Source of the DNA: Vitrella brassicaformis | Taxonomy: Eukaryota > Sar > Vitrellaceae | DNA: 45,916 bases | NCBI GenBank assembly: GCA_001179505.1 | Contig: CDMY01000276.1 | Span: 68,607-114,522 of the forward strand | Reading direction: 5' to 3' | Shown here: in pieces, positions 34,663 through 44,403 of the stretch | How positions within the stretch are numbered: position 1 is the first letter of the stretch | Layout of the letters: every line of letters begins with the position of its first letter | Program-made: the position numbers and the translations under genes | The notes under the pieces: generated by a model | Databases searched by the model: none | What the model saw: only the letters and a program-made list of their open reading frames with translations | Told to the model about the DNA's origin: nothing

Positions 34663-35617
34663 TAGCCTGGCCGCAGCGGTGGGCGCTACACGTCGTACTC
34701 CCGTTCGAGCCGCACACAGGAGGATCTCGCCACGTCCACCAATACAGGTACATTACACACATACGTATGAAATGGATGTGTGGCGCCATGCACCGCATGT
34801 ACATGTGTGAACGCAGCCGACCGGAAAATATGCAAGTTGGCGTTTGACGACCGTAAAATCGGTGTCGATGTTGATGCTGGCGAGGAATACTGGACGATGG
34901 ACGGCTACACACGTACTCGCCAGCCGTGCGCCGAGGGCGAGATGTGTGTGGTCTACAGTGTTTCTTTCTTCGCCTATGACGAACCGATGGAAGGTTGGAG
35001 GAGCTATGATGATGATGATGATGCACTCATCGATCCCACCACCGGCGAGGTGAGCGAGTGAGTGAGTGGGCGGGTGGGTGACAGTGCAGTATGTGCATAT
35101 GTGTGTATCTGTATCTGTGCAGGGCATCTGTATGAGCTCATCTCTCACTGGTTCCTGCGCCAACGGCAAGGTGTACGAACTCCCCGGGGGAGGCCCCCCT
35201 AAACAGCGCTTAAGATTCTGCATCACTCCCACACCGGTCAGTACACCGACGATACATATGCACCGACCTACAGCAAAATTGATCCCTCTATCTGTCTCTC
35301 TGTCTGTCTGTCTCCCCGTCTCCCTATCCTGTGTCTGGCTGCGCGTCTGTGTGGGTTAATGGGGTCTGCAGAAAATTTCCGGTTCCATGTTAATGATTTC
35401 CGGTTCCACAGAGCCCCTTTCGCTCGAGGCCGAGGGGCCCCTGGCCATTAGCTACAAAAGTGGAGACACAAAGAGAATCGTCTACTTCCCAGGCAGCAAA
35501 GGTACGCATGTAATGTCGGCATCCCCACACCGTCCTGCCATCTATCACCAAACTAATGATCTGTGTTGTCTGTCTGTCTGTCTGTCCGTTTGTTAGAGTA
35601 CAAGCTGCCTTCGAAGT
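33714..35617 (+). CDS. secreted or membrane-anchored protein, function unknown
   Basis: No family recognised. Exons: 33714-33894, 33980-34051, 34129-34200, 34255-34416, 34518-34576, 34666-34747, 34817-35049, 35123-35236, 35372-35501 and 35595-35617; 375 aa with consistent phases. Residues 31-51 (FGVGIILVVGLAATVQPLLAA) form a signal peptide or anchor behind a 30-residue polar N-terminus. A short Cys/Asp-rich patch (DDCEGKDC) follows, then an Ala/Gly/Thr-rich helical stretch (about 85-165), then a Ser/Arg region (GRYTSYSRSSRTQ). The globular-looking part is residues 209-375, with Cys in KICKLAF, QPCAEGEMCVVY, GICMSS, GSCANG and RFCIT, suggesting disulfides. A five-residue poly-Asp run precedes ALIDPTTG. 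ISGSMLMISGST comes from a local tandem duplication in the ninth exon. Likely extracellular or in the secretory pathway. Confidence 0.75.
34417..34442. repeat. (AC)n microsatellite directly at a donor site
   Basis: GTACACAC: the donor itself is the first part of a run of about 12 AC units. Confidence 0.9.
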
Positions 35618-36063
35618 GAGTGGGCACCACCCGTCAGGGATACCAACACATCCACCCAACCACCCACGGCCTCAGTCAGTCTCCTTTCTTTTCTTTTCAT
35701 TTTGTAACAAGATTGAGAGGGGGGAGAGGGGCGAGGGAAAGGGGGACGAGCGGATTCTGTCCCCTTTTCAATGAATTCAGTGCACTCGTTCAACCGATAC
35801 AACTTCGCTTCCATCGCTTGTAAATCGCTTCAATGTGGGTCAGTAATGGCGCCAAGCCCTTAACTGACCCTCCCTCCCTCTCACAAACAAACATAACTGA
35901 AACAAAAACAACAAAACAAAGAACGCTAGCTGTATACACGCATCGCATCGGTGGTGGGGGTGCTCGGCACTGCAGGCAATGCAGGCAGGCAGGCAGGCAG
36001 GTGTGTGTGCGGGAATTGAAGGCCTCGCCGCTGCAGATTCATCCATCGGCGTATAAGATGTCT

Positions 36064-36107
36064 CTCTCAAGTGAGCCAGTCGCTCCGCACCCGTGCTTAC
36101 TTGAGAG
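36064..36107. repeat. inverted repeat, 12-base arms
   Basis: CTCTCAAGTGAG at 36064-36075 and CTTACTTGAGAG at 36096-36107 pair at 11 of 12 positions around a 20-base loop. It lies outside any gene model. Confidence 0.65.
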
Positions 36108-37110
36108 GTTTGTGTGGTCCCGGCGTCTTGCTGGCTGCGTGTGTCTGTCTGTGGTATGTTCAGGACCCTACTCGACCGCATCGATAATCCCGATAGCCAC
36201 ACACACATTCTGAATGCTCATCGTGTTCGCTTGCCCGGTGTGAAGGCAGCCATGCACACCTGGACTGTCTGACACGGTGACACCCCCATGTCTCTTCTCT
36301 CTCTCGCTCTCTCTTGTGCCGTACCTGCCTCTCGATTGTACGGAAGCGGCCGAATGGCTGGCTGGCCACTCACTCAACTACCTACCTGCCAGACAGGGAG
36401 GGATGGGGGGCGTGGTGGCGTGTCTTGCGCCAAGCGACACACAAACTGATTGACCAGCTCCCCAGCACGATTTTTGCTTGCGCACAGAAAGAGAGCCTCT
36501 TGTCTTCTCTGCCCCCATGCGATGCGATGCGTGTGCAAACCCCAGGTGGCTGTCTGTCTCTGCAGCGCACAGACACAGAAGAGAGAGATGCATTCATTGT
36601 GTCTCAGTCAGTCAGTTGGTGTCTCTCTCCCCACCCACCCACCTGCCTGCCTGCCTGCCTTGATTCTGTTTGATGCCGCTGAGGGAGGTGGAGGGACTTC
36701 AGTCAGCAATGAATAGACTGCACTGAAGTGGACGATAGCACGTCACATACGATGACGTAGACAATATAAAACCAACAGAACACATGGCAGCAGAGTTTCT
36801 GGTGCCCTCATTCTGTTTCATTGTGTCTGCAGTTAACTAAGTTTCGCAGGCCATTTGAGCTCTTGGGACGGACGGACGGACGGACATCCACCCACACAGA
36901 GCAGAGGTGTGAGGTGTGAGGTGCAGGTACGTTAGGTGCCCGCCACCTGGCTGTGCAGCAAGTACTTACTGTCTCTGTGTGCCCGCACCGCATGCCACCC
37001 GTCCGTCGCCTGCAGTGCCTCGCACGCAAAGCAATTCACACTTGACTGACACCCACTCAGTCAGTCAGTCAGTCGGTCACTCAATGCCCACCCACACCAC
37101 CCACCCCCAC

Positions 37111-37137
37111 CTGTCCTGTCCTGTCCTGTCCTGTCCG
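37111..37137. repeat. (CCTGT)n pentanucleotide repeat
   Basis: About five tandem CTGTC units. Confidence 0.85.
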
Positions 37138-37470
37138 TCCAGCAGCCAGCTACATTAGACAGACACACAGCCACACATACAGTACATTCACACACGCAGC
37201 CACCGAGTCCACTCACTCACTCACTCACTCACATCAGACCACACCGTCCATCGATCGGATCGGCTGCCAAAAAGGACAGCACTGATCTAATCCATCGTCA
37301 ATCTCACTCACCAGATAGATCAGCCAGCCACGCAGGCAGGCAGGCCAAAACGTCAATCCCCTTACTTTGTGTGTGCGCCACCCACTCCCTTACCCACCGC
37401 ATGCACATACAGCGCAGCGCACCCACTCGCGCGTCAATCAGACAGACCCCTTCCTTCTCTCTGTATCTAT

Positions 37471-38454
37471 CTACTTGACCCGGTACACACACAAGTACAT
37501 CTGTGTCTCTGTGCCATAGGCAGGGTTGCCCGGCAGGTAGGGCTTCGGAGCGTCCTTCTTGACGACCGGCCCCTCGACCTCCTCCCACACTCCCGCATCC
37601 ATCAGGCCCTTCATTGCGGCGCCCCACTTCTCGTACGTGTCGGTGCGGTGCGTCAGAATTACCAGCCCCCCCGGCGCACACACGCGGCAAAACTCCGATA
37701 AAGTGCCCTGCTTGATCGGTGGAACACACACACACAGCGAGGGATCAGAAATGTGTTTGTTGATCTATCCATCGTGTCAGTCAGGCCTGCCTGCCTCCCT
37801 CCCTGCCTGCCGGCGCACATCACATCTCCGTAGGTACCTTTGAGGGGTCGACGTATGTGAGTACGCCCAGGCAAGTGACGACATTGAATGCGTTATCGTC
37901 GAAGGGCAGCCTGTCCTGCAGGTCCTGCCGCAGCACCTGGCCGTAGAAATCCTTGGCCCTCGCGTGGACCAGCATGTCGTCCATCAGATCGGTGCCCACA
38001 GAGTTGCTCCCACTGATGCCCACAGCACTCATCTGCATGTGCACAACACAGTCAGATAACGATCCTGTCCGGTTTCTGTGAGCTGTACTGCGTCGATACC
38101 GACCGGTGCGACGGATTTGCCGGTGCCACATCCGGCGTCCAGCCTGCAATCAGTTTCCAGCACACACACATACACTCACAAGCCATGCCTCGCGACAGGC
38201 CTCCGCTACCACTTGACGGTGTCCATTCGCACGTCGGCGGGGAGGTACTTCTCGCAGGCGGCGGCGGCCAGTGCAGGCGCCTGGTAGCCGAAGCTCTCGA
38301 TTGTTTTCTCATAGTTGTCGCTGTTCATATCGCCGCCGTCCTTCGTATAGGAAGATAGACCTATCCTGAACACATGAAGCAGCAGGCATCTTGATGTTCT
38401 CCTGTCAGCTTACCATGGGCCTTCTCCCTGGTTGGGTTCATTCGCAGTCGCCAT
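37471..38454 (-). CDS. METTL27-like class I SAM-dependent methyltransferase
   Basis: Small soluble methyltransferase; substrate unknown. Exons on the minus strand: 38454-38414, 38365-38210, 38143-38104, 38032-37838 and 37707-37471; 222 aa. The Rossmann motif I is LDAGCGTGKS (about residues 67-76). VGTDLMDDML is motif II with the acidic ribose-binding residue, LPFDDNAFNVVTCLGVL is motif IV, and CAPGGLVILTHRT is post-motif. The pairing of GGLVILTHRT with DAGVWEEVEGPVV is typical of METTL27 (WBSCR27) rather than other type-11 enzymes. The N-terminal YEKTIESFGYQAPALAAAA is the expected cap helix. Two splice sites are ambiguous by exactly one codon: the second donor (ending Lys or Lys-Trp) and the last acceptor (an extra Gln). 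Neither changes the frame. Head-to-head with the MYND gene. Confidence 0.86.
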
Positions 38455-38657
38455 TCTGGCCGAGTCGGCAGCACTGGAAAGTGATCTGTTCGGTTCTACG
38501 CCACTTTCGGATCTACGACTGGAGGACACTGTGAGAGTGTTCAAGCCACGCAAATCTCTCCTCTCCCCAGACGTGTGTTCCCAACCTCGCACGAACCGCA
38601 ACAACTGCGTCGTCACAACTGGCAGGCGGACATCCCTAAAACCGCTGCCGCAACTGG
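38455..38657. promoter_or_regulatory. shared spacer between methyltransferase and MYND-protein starts
   Basis: 203-bp divergent gap, free of microsatellites. An 80-codon open frame on the plus strand crosses it (38432-38674) but has no support as a gene. Confidence 0.5.
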
Positions 38658-41011
38658 ATGTCACGGGGAATTGACTATTCGAAGTGGGATACTCTGGACG
38701 ACAGCGATGATGATGAGGCGGAGAACACTCGTCCACCCCGCCACGAGCAGCACTCATCGTGTGCTGCGGCACCTTCCTGCAATGACCCAGCCAACACAAC
38801 GGTAGCCGCCGAGAAAGGATAGCCAGCCGACATGGGACTGATTCTCATTCATCTTGCTGTGTAGATTTCGCCATGCAGGCAGGGCTGCCGAGCGTCGCGG
38901 CCGGAGGTAGCTCAGCTGGACTTGCACTCATCGTCGAGGTGTGCGGTATGCGGACGGTCGCCTGACGACAGTCGTCATCAGTTCCCGAGATGCAACAAGT
39001 AGGACGCACATCGAGGGATGAATTCATGATGACAGTCAATGCATCGGCTCGATGATAATGTTTTTCTTTTCAGGTGTAAGCTATTGCATTACTGCACCCG
39101 GGGTAAGCACCTGCACACAGAGAAGAAGATTTGATTCTTCTAATACTGTCTGTGGTGTCATAAGAGTGCCAGGTCAAAGATTGGAAGGGCGTGCACAAAG
39201 AGGAGTGCGAGATGGCCAAGGAGAAGCTGGACGCTGATCGCATGTACGCGCCGAGCAGCATCCAGTACATGCACGGATGGATGAGCTCTGATGGTAAGCG
39301 GTGCGGCATGCATCTAGATGGCATGAGAAGAGAATGATTGCTATCGTATCGTGTGTACTTTCAGAGTATTTCGCGTGGCAGCGCAGAAGGGAGGAGGCGC
39401 TGTTCAAGGACATCAAGGCACTGCACGCTAGCGGCCAGCTCGACTATATAACACTCAACGTCAAACGAATGACCGAGACCCACGTGGCGATCGGCATGTG
39501 GTACCGCACCACAGGCAAGTACACTGCCACCCCGCCGATCAACGAAGGCACAAGAATCCGCAAGCTGGGCACGGCCGATGTGCACAACATGGCCATCTGG
39601 AGGCTTTGTCTATTCTCCAAGATGCCCGGGCTTCGAGAGGTGCCAGGACAGGTTAACGTCACACCTGTGGACCTGATCATGCTGGAAGGCGTGGAGCAGC
39701 TTGTGAACAGTGCCATTGAGGTGAGCTATGCATGATGTGAATGTCATGAGACTGGGAAAGCGAAATTCAGGCATTGCTTGCTTTCGTAGGACATTGTCAT
39801 GGCGACTGATGGCAAACGGGCGCCTTACTTTATCATTGACACGGATGTCAACCTTGAGGCGTTATTCTGGCGGAAAATCACGACCAAGACAGTGGATGTC
39901 ACTCGCGGTGAGGGAATGGGTGAGGGAGAGCGAGATGGATGTGGTTTGACTTGCGTCTGCATGCTATGTTGGCACTTTCTACCGCTGCAGATAGACAGTT
40001 CCATTGGTTCTACCTCCCGTCCATCGCCGAGACCTGCCAAAGTGCCATCTTTCGAGCAGCCAAGCAACTATTCGGCCCGGCAGCGATGCTGCAGGTGAAG
40101 TTTGCAAGCAATCCTGCCGCGCTGAATCACAAATTCGTCACAACAGCTCCTCAACAGTTGCTCTTTCGGAAGGTAGGAGGAGGGAAGGACGGAAGGCTAG
40201 AGGGAAGACAGAAAGAAGTTGAAGCAATTGCCTTGTGAATGCGTTTTCCCTTGACTATCTGTGTGTGACTGTATGTGTACTTATTCGGAAGAGCTGGGAG
40301 AAGAACATCGAGTTCTTTGCGCAAACTCTCGAGCTGGACAAGGCCCTTCAGCCGTTCTATGAGACGAGAGCGAAAGAGGTACTCACTCACGCCCTCTGAG
40401 GACGTATATGATGTACATGTGTGAGCCTTTGGTTGTTCTTGTGGTGGTAGCGTGGAGTCTCTGTCAAAGACGTTGAGGCCGAGTTGATGGCTGTCGCGCT
40501 GACATTCTCTGATGTCTTCAGGTACGATATCGTCACTATCTCTAGTGCTGTCTCTTCACTGTTGTGTTTTCGGATGGAAGGATGCATTTGATTGACTATC
40601 TGGACGGCTGCAAGGACAAGACATTGTGGCGTAAGTCTCTGGCCGAGCACTGTCAGATGACTGATCAGCAATTCAGCCGTGTGGCTGCTGAACTTGCCGA
40701 GTTGAAGCCATCTTATCCAAACGACATCAAGAATGCCATGTCGATGCAGCGGTCGCAGATAGATCGAGACATGGATGACGTTATGGGCAAGAAGGTGAGG
40801 GTTGTGTTTTGGATGCGCTTGCACTCACCGCTTGTGTGCGTGTCCGTGTGTGCGTGTGTGGATGCAGGTGAAGCTGAAATGTGGTCATTCTGTGCGCCAG
40901 TTGGAAGGCATGCTTCGACAGAATGGCATGTTAACTGATCCGACAAAGGCACAGCAGTCGATGGTTGACTTGCTTCGCAAACTGATCTCAGGCGAAGTGA
41001 AACTAGAATAG
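38658..41011 (+). CDS. MYND zinc-finger protein with Cdc37-like N-terminus
   Basis: Function unknown. Exons: 38658-38801, 38865-38998, 39074-39102, 39165-39293, 39365-39720, 39790-39907, 39991-40172, 40292-40378, 40451-40521, 40581-40794 and 40868-41011; 535 aa. It opens MSRGIDYSKWDTLDDSDDDE, close to the N-terminus of the Hsp90 co-chaperone Cdc37. A complete MYND finger follows, split over three junctions: CAVC, a 12-residue loop, CNKCKLLHYC, then CQVKDWKGVHKEEC (residues about 73-116). All eight ligands are present. The remaining 400 residues are unrecognised and mostly helical by eye, with TETHVAIGMWYRTTGKY and APYFIIDTDVNLEALFW as distinctive blocks. There is no SET domain, so it is not a SMYD methyltransferase. 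MYND fingers bind Pro-rich peptides; with the Cdc37-like start this hints at a chaperone adaptor, which is inference. Confidence 0.85.
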
Positions 41012-41168
41012 AATAGAGGTGTAGTTCTTGAACACAAAGGGGGTAGGGCAAGAGATTCGTCCGTCCATCCCTCCGTCCTTCGTCCGTCATACGAGGAGGC
41101 CTTTGTGCGAAGGATTCGGACAAAGGAGGAGAGAGCTTCATAGCAAAACCGCAAAACATGCATGACCG

Positions 41169-42711
41169 ATGGACGCACGCGCACATGCATTCTTGCCCGG
41201 CGGCCTCAAGACGACGTCCATTCGGCGAGTCGTGTGGCCGAAGATGCTCGGCCTCCATACGTCAGGACTCGACGATGGAAGCTGGCTGTCTGTGGCAGAG
41301 GAACCACTGAAAGATGGACGCCAAGTGGAAGTACGCACCTGAAATCACACACATCACACACACAATCCTGATGCTCGGGTCCTTCCTTTCATTCAGCTCG
41401 ATGTGGTGCGCTCGGTGGCCTACTGGGACATTCACCGGAGGCTGTCAGCTGCCGAAAGGGGAGAGAAGAGGGCTCTTTTATCTTGTGTGCTCAGGGCGAT
41501 TCTGCACCGTCATTCATCGCGCTTGCGGTACTGCCAGGTGAGCGGAGAAGGACAGCCAGAAGGCGCCACGCAGACAAGCACGAAGAGGGGGATAGCCTGT
41601 GCCTGTGCCTGCTGTTCTCACACAGGGGTTCCATGACGTGTGTTCCGTCTTCTGTGAGGTGTTTGGCTTCCCAGCAGCCTTCCACGTGGCAGAGAGGTTC
41701 ACTCTGTATTATGTGGCTGACTGCCTCGGCGCACCATTTGTCGACGCTGTGATGCCGCTGCTGCGCCTCGTTGGCACTGTTGTCGACCAAGCGGACAGAG
41801 AGGTGGGGGAGATCTTCCGGCGAACCAAGATGGAGATGCAGTTTTGTGTCCCCTGGCTGATCACGCACTTCTGCCACGTCCTCCCGAGCTTCTGGCAAGT
41901 CGCCCGTCTGTTTGACTGCTTCCTTGCCGCTCCCCCCTGCTTTGTCCTCTACCTGTCGGCTGCTATCGTCCTCTCCCAGAAGGAGCGCCTGCAGAAGGTC
42001 ATTCACCACAGCCACGGTGACGCTGAGGGAGAGTCGGGGTGCTACTTCGCCGAGATCCATTTTCTCTTCCAGTCCATCGATTGGGGGAGGCTGCCGCTCG
42101 AGAGAATTATCAAGAAGGCGAGGTATCTCATGGAGCATGTGGTGATCCCGGACCGGCTGATACGAGTGGCCGAGAGGCGTGGGATCTTGCTGCCCCCCTT
42201 CTCCCCCATTTACCACTCCCGGCTCCCTTGGTTTGTCACTCGGCACCCAGTTATCGTCACCCTGCCGATGCCAAGTCTGTCTGCGTCCCCCGCAGAGTCG
42301 GCAGCTGATGATGATGACGATGCGTGTCACTGTCTTAGCAAGGAGACTTCGGCGATTGTATCAAGGTGGCGGAGAAGAGCTGACACGAGCCGTCACCGTT
42401 TCCGACCGTTACTCGCCTCGACTGACGTCCGCGGCTTGTCGGCCTCGCGCCCTCCCCCCTCATCTCTTCGCTCGTGTTGCCCTCCCGTCTATCGGCACCC
42501 AAGCATGTGGGACACTCAGGGTCGCCCCGCCACGGCTGTCAAGCGAGGCCATGTGTGGGGATGGATTCGGCTGGCGACGTCACTCGGCACGCTGAGGGGC
42601 ATCAGAGGGATGATCAAGGGGATCTGGTCCTCTCCATCAATGCGGCGGGCAGCGGCCGTGTTCCTGTTCCCCGTGCTGGTGGCGGCCTTTGTCAGGCTTT
42701 TCGTGAGATGA
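41169..42711 (+). CDS. TBC1D20/Gyp8-like Rab GTPase-activating protein
   Basis: TBC-domain GAP; the animal homologue acts on Rab1 at the ER. Exons: 41169-41330, 41397-41537 and 41626-42711; 462 aa. It begins FLPGGLKTTSIRRVVWPKML, the first TBC block. Both catalytic fingers are intact: Arg59 in LDVVRSV (short DVxRS form, as in TBC1D20) and Gln101 in YCQGFHD. FCVPWLITHFCHVLPSFWQVARLFD follows in full agreement with TBC1D20. The C-terminal third is low-complexity with a DDDDD run. A hydrophobic stretch at the very end (AAAVFLFPVLVAAFVRLF) is a tail anchor, also as in TBC1D20. The start is the ATG after an in-frame stop; there is a 157-bp gap after the MYND gene. The last exon (1086 bases) is the longest complete one after FCP1 exon 1. 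Confidence 0.9.
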
Positions 42712-43076
42712 ATGTGTCGACTCTCTATCTTTCGTCTCGTTGAATGTAACGTAGTTGTGGCATTTGAGGTTGTATCGACGCTTGAGACCATAGAGATGCA
42801 CACACACACACGTGAATCATACAGAGTCAGAACAAGTACAGCGGGCGGACCAACATGCCTGAACCTCATGCGGCGAGCACTGGTCAACAAATGTGCTCGA
42901 GCTACACAAATAACGTCGACAGAAGCGCCACACATGTATACATCGGCTCACAAACAGTTGCCGGCATTCACGTCTCCATATGCACACTCCGATTTAACAG
43001 CGAAAGGACAGCTTCTCTCACTACACATGCGCGAACATTGTCGCACACTTGCTCCGGACGGGCGGCGCGCATCAGA
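42712..43076. other. spacer between convergent genes
   Basis: 365 bp of presumed 3' UTR without a supported gene. It is the only convergent spacer here nearly free of simple repeats, holding just a short CA run. Confidence 0.6.
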
Positions 43077-43913
43077 TCAGCCGACGGTCCTGAGTGACTC
43101 CTCTTCGATTCGCGCCTTTCTTGCCGCCCTCTCCTCAGCCGTCATCTTCTTGTTCTTCTTCTTGCCGGACTTCTGGTCACCTTTGCTGCCGGGTGTGGCA
43201 TCGCCTCGCTGTGCTTGGCTGTCTGCCTCCTCGCTGCTGGTGTCCTCGCTGTCTGTGCTGTCGTCTGTGCTGTCGTCTGTGTCGTCTGTGTTGTCTTGGT
43301 CTTTGTCGTTGAAGCGAGGGCCCCTGACGAACTCCTGGCATTCTGGTGCCTCGGGTCCGCCCGTCTCGGCCTCGCGGGCATAGTCAGACGGCAGGTCGAT
43401 GGGCTGGAAGCCGTCCTTGATGGAGCCCTTGATGGCCTTCCCACTGTAGCCGTTGGGGTACATATGACCTGAGCCAAGCAACCCACACACAACAGCGACA
43501 GGATTGACGCAGACAGAACCAAACGTATGTACGCACGCACCTCTGACGATGACGGTCGTGTCGTCGTAGACGCCGTCGACGGGCAGCAGTGTCTCTCGCC
43601 AGATGGGGAACTTGGTGTGTGGGTGTGTCATGTGGCGCTTGAAGAGCAGCCGCCCCTCCTCGTCCAGCAGCTCGTACCAGTTCATGTACTGGGTGCAGTC
43701 CTTGTCGGTGCTCGTGTACCGCACCTTCAGCACGTAACCACCCGAAGTCCCGTTCTTGATACCCAGGTCCAAGATGTCGGCGTGGGGCGGGCCTTTGTGC
43801 TTGCCCTTCTTCTTTCTCAGCACGTTGGCCACATCGTTGGAGGCGCACTCGGCCTGCTGCACCAACAGGAAAGCGCCAAGGCAAACAGCGGCGAAGAGCT
43901 GGGAGCGGGCCAT
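43077..43913 (-). CDS. secreted protein with acidic Asp/Thr/Ser tail, function unknown
   Basis: Family not recognised. Exons on the minus strand: 43913-43541 and 43468-43077; 254 aa. Residues 1-23 are a clear signal peptide (FAAVCLGAFLLVQQAECA). A Lys-rich stretch (RKKKGKHKG) follows. Residues 45-165 look like one compact beta domain: GYVLKVRYTST, YMNWYELLDEEGRLLFKRHM, FPIWRETLLPVDGVYDDTTVIVRG, then HMYPNGYSGKAIKGSIKDGF. Residues 180-215 are a run of Asp, Thr, Ser and Glu (TDDTDDSTDDSTDSED), and the tail is Lys/Arg/Glu-rich (KKKNKK, EERAARKARIEEE). The alternating basic and acidic blocks could bind metal or nucleic acid, but nothing proves it. No membrane segment or ER-retention signal follows the signal peptide. 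Confidence 0.82.
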   Translation of the reverse strand: MARSQLFAAVCLGAFLLVQQAECASNDVANVLRKKKGKHKGPPHADILDLGIKNGTSGGYVLKVRYTSTDKDCTQYMNWYELLDEEGRLLFKRHMTHPHTKFPIWRETLLPVDGVYDDTTVIVRGACVHTFGSVCVNPVAVVCGLLGSGHMYPNGYSGKAIKGSIKDGFQPIDLPSDYAREAETGGPEAPECQEFVRGPRFNDKDQDNTDDTDDSTDDSTDSEDTSSEEADSQAQRGDATPGSKGDQKSGKKKNKKMTAEERAARKARIEEESLRTVG

Positions 43914-44403
43914 CTGATGTTCTCCTGTTAGAAGGTTAGAAGTGCTTCAACTGGAGAGAGAGTGCTGCAACGGCTCAACGGTCAGAACGGCGGAGAAACA
44001 GGTGGGGGAGGCCAGAGAGCTCAGAAAGATCAGATCCGATCACTGACAGCCTCTGTCCTATTGTTTCTGTCCATTTGGCTTTTCTCTTCGGCCCCGCCCG
44101 CAAACCTTCCCTCGCCATCGCCTGTCGGGCCATGTGGGAAACTCGGCATGATGTGGGTTTGGATGGGCGGCACTCGCCCCACATCCATGAGCAGCGGAGC
44201 AACCAACCGCGTTCGCGACGCAGTCGGGGGATGGTCCATGGGTGGGTGACGGAGGAGAAAGGAAGCTCAAAGGACCAATCTGCCATGCAGAGGCAAGCAA
44301 AGCTGCAGGCACACCGATTGTGCGCCACTGAGTCTCGCCGAAGGGCCTTCAATCGCTTGCAACCTGCTCCTTTGCTTCTTTGTCATGCAGCTTCGGTTGT
44401 TTC
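43914..44403. promoter_or_regulatory. divergent spacer
   Basis: 490 bp between two divergent starts, free of microsatellites. The right-hand gene may have an upstream exon inside it, because its frame stays open leftward of the chosen ATG. Confidence 0.4.

Larger units (their letters stand above)
35618..37470. other. 1.85-kb spacer between convergent genes
   Basis: Longest gap in the window. It contains simple repeats (CAGG near 35990, CCTG near 36645, CCTGT at 37111-37137, CACT at 37210-37232) and an inverted repeat at 36064-36107. No open frame with family similarity or a plausible splice chain was found on either strand. Confidence 0.65.

Noticed and set aside
36465-36480. ATTTTTG Sm-site-like run as a possible snRNA
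   Set aside because: No snRNA core sequence (U1, U2, U4, U5 or U6) nearby and no flanking stem.
38432-38674. 80-codon open frame on the plus strand
   Set aside because: It overlaps the methyltransferase first exon and the divergent spacer; no motif, and the MYND gene start in another frame is well supported.
41491-42330. 279-codon open frame on the minus strand
   Set aside because: Antisense of the TBC exon, which carries both catalytic fingers on the plus strand.
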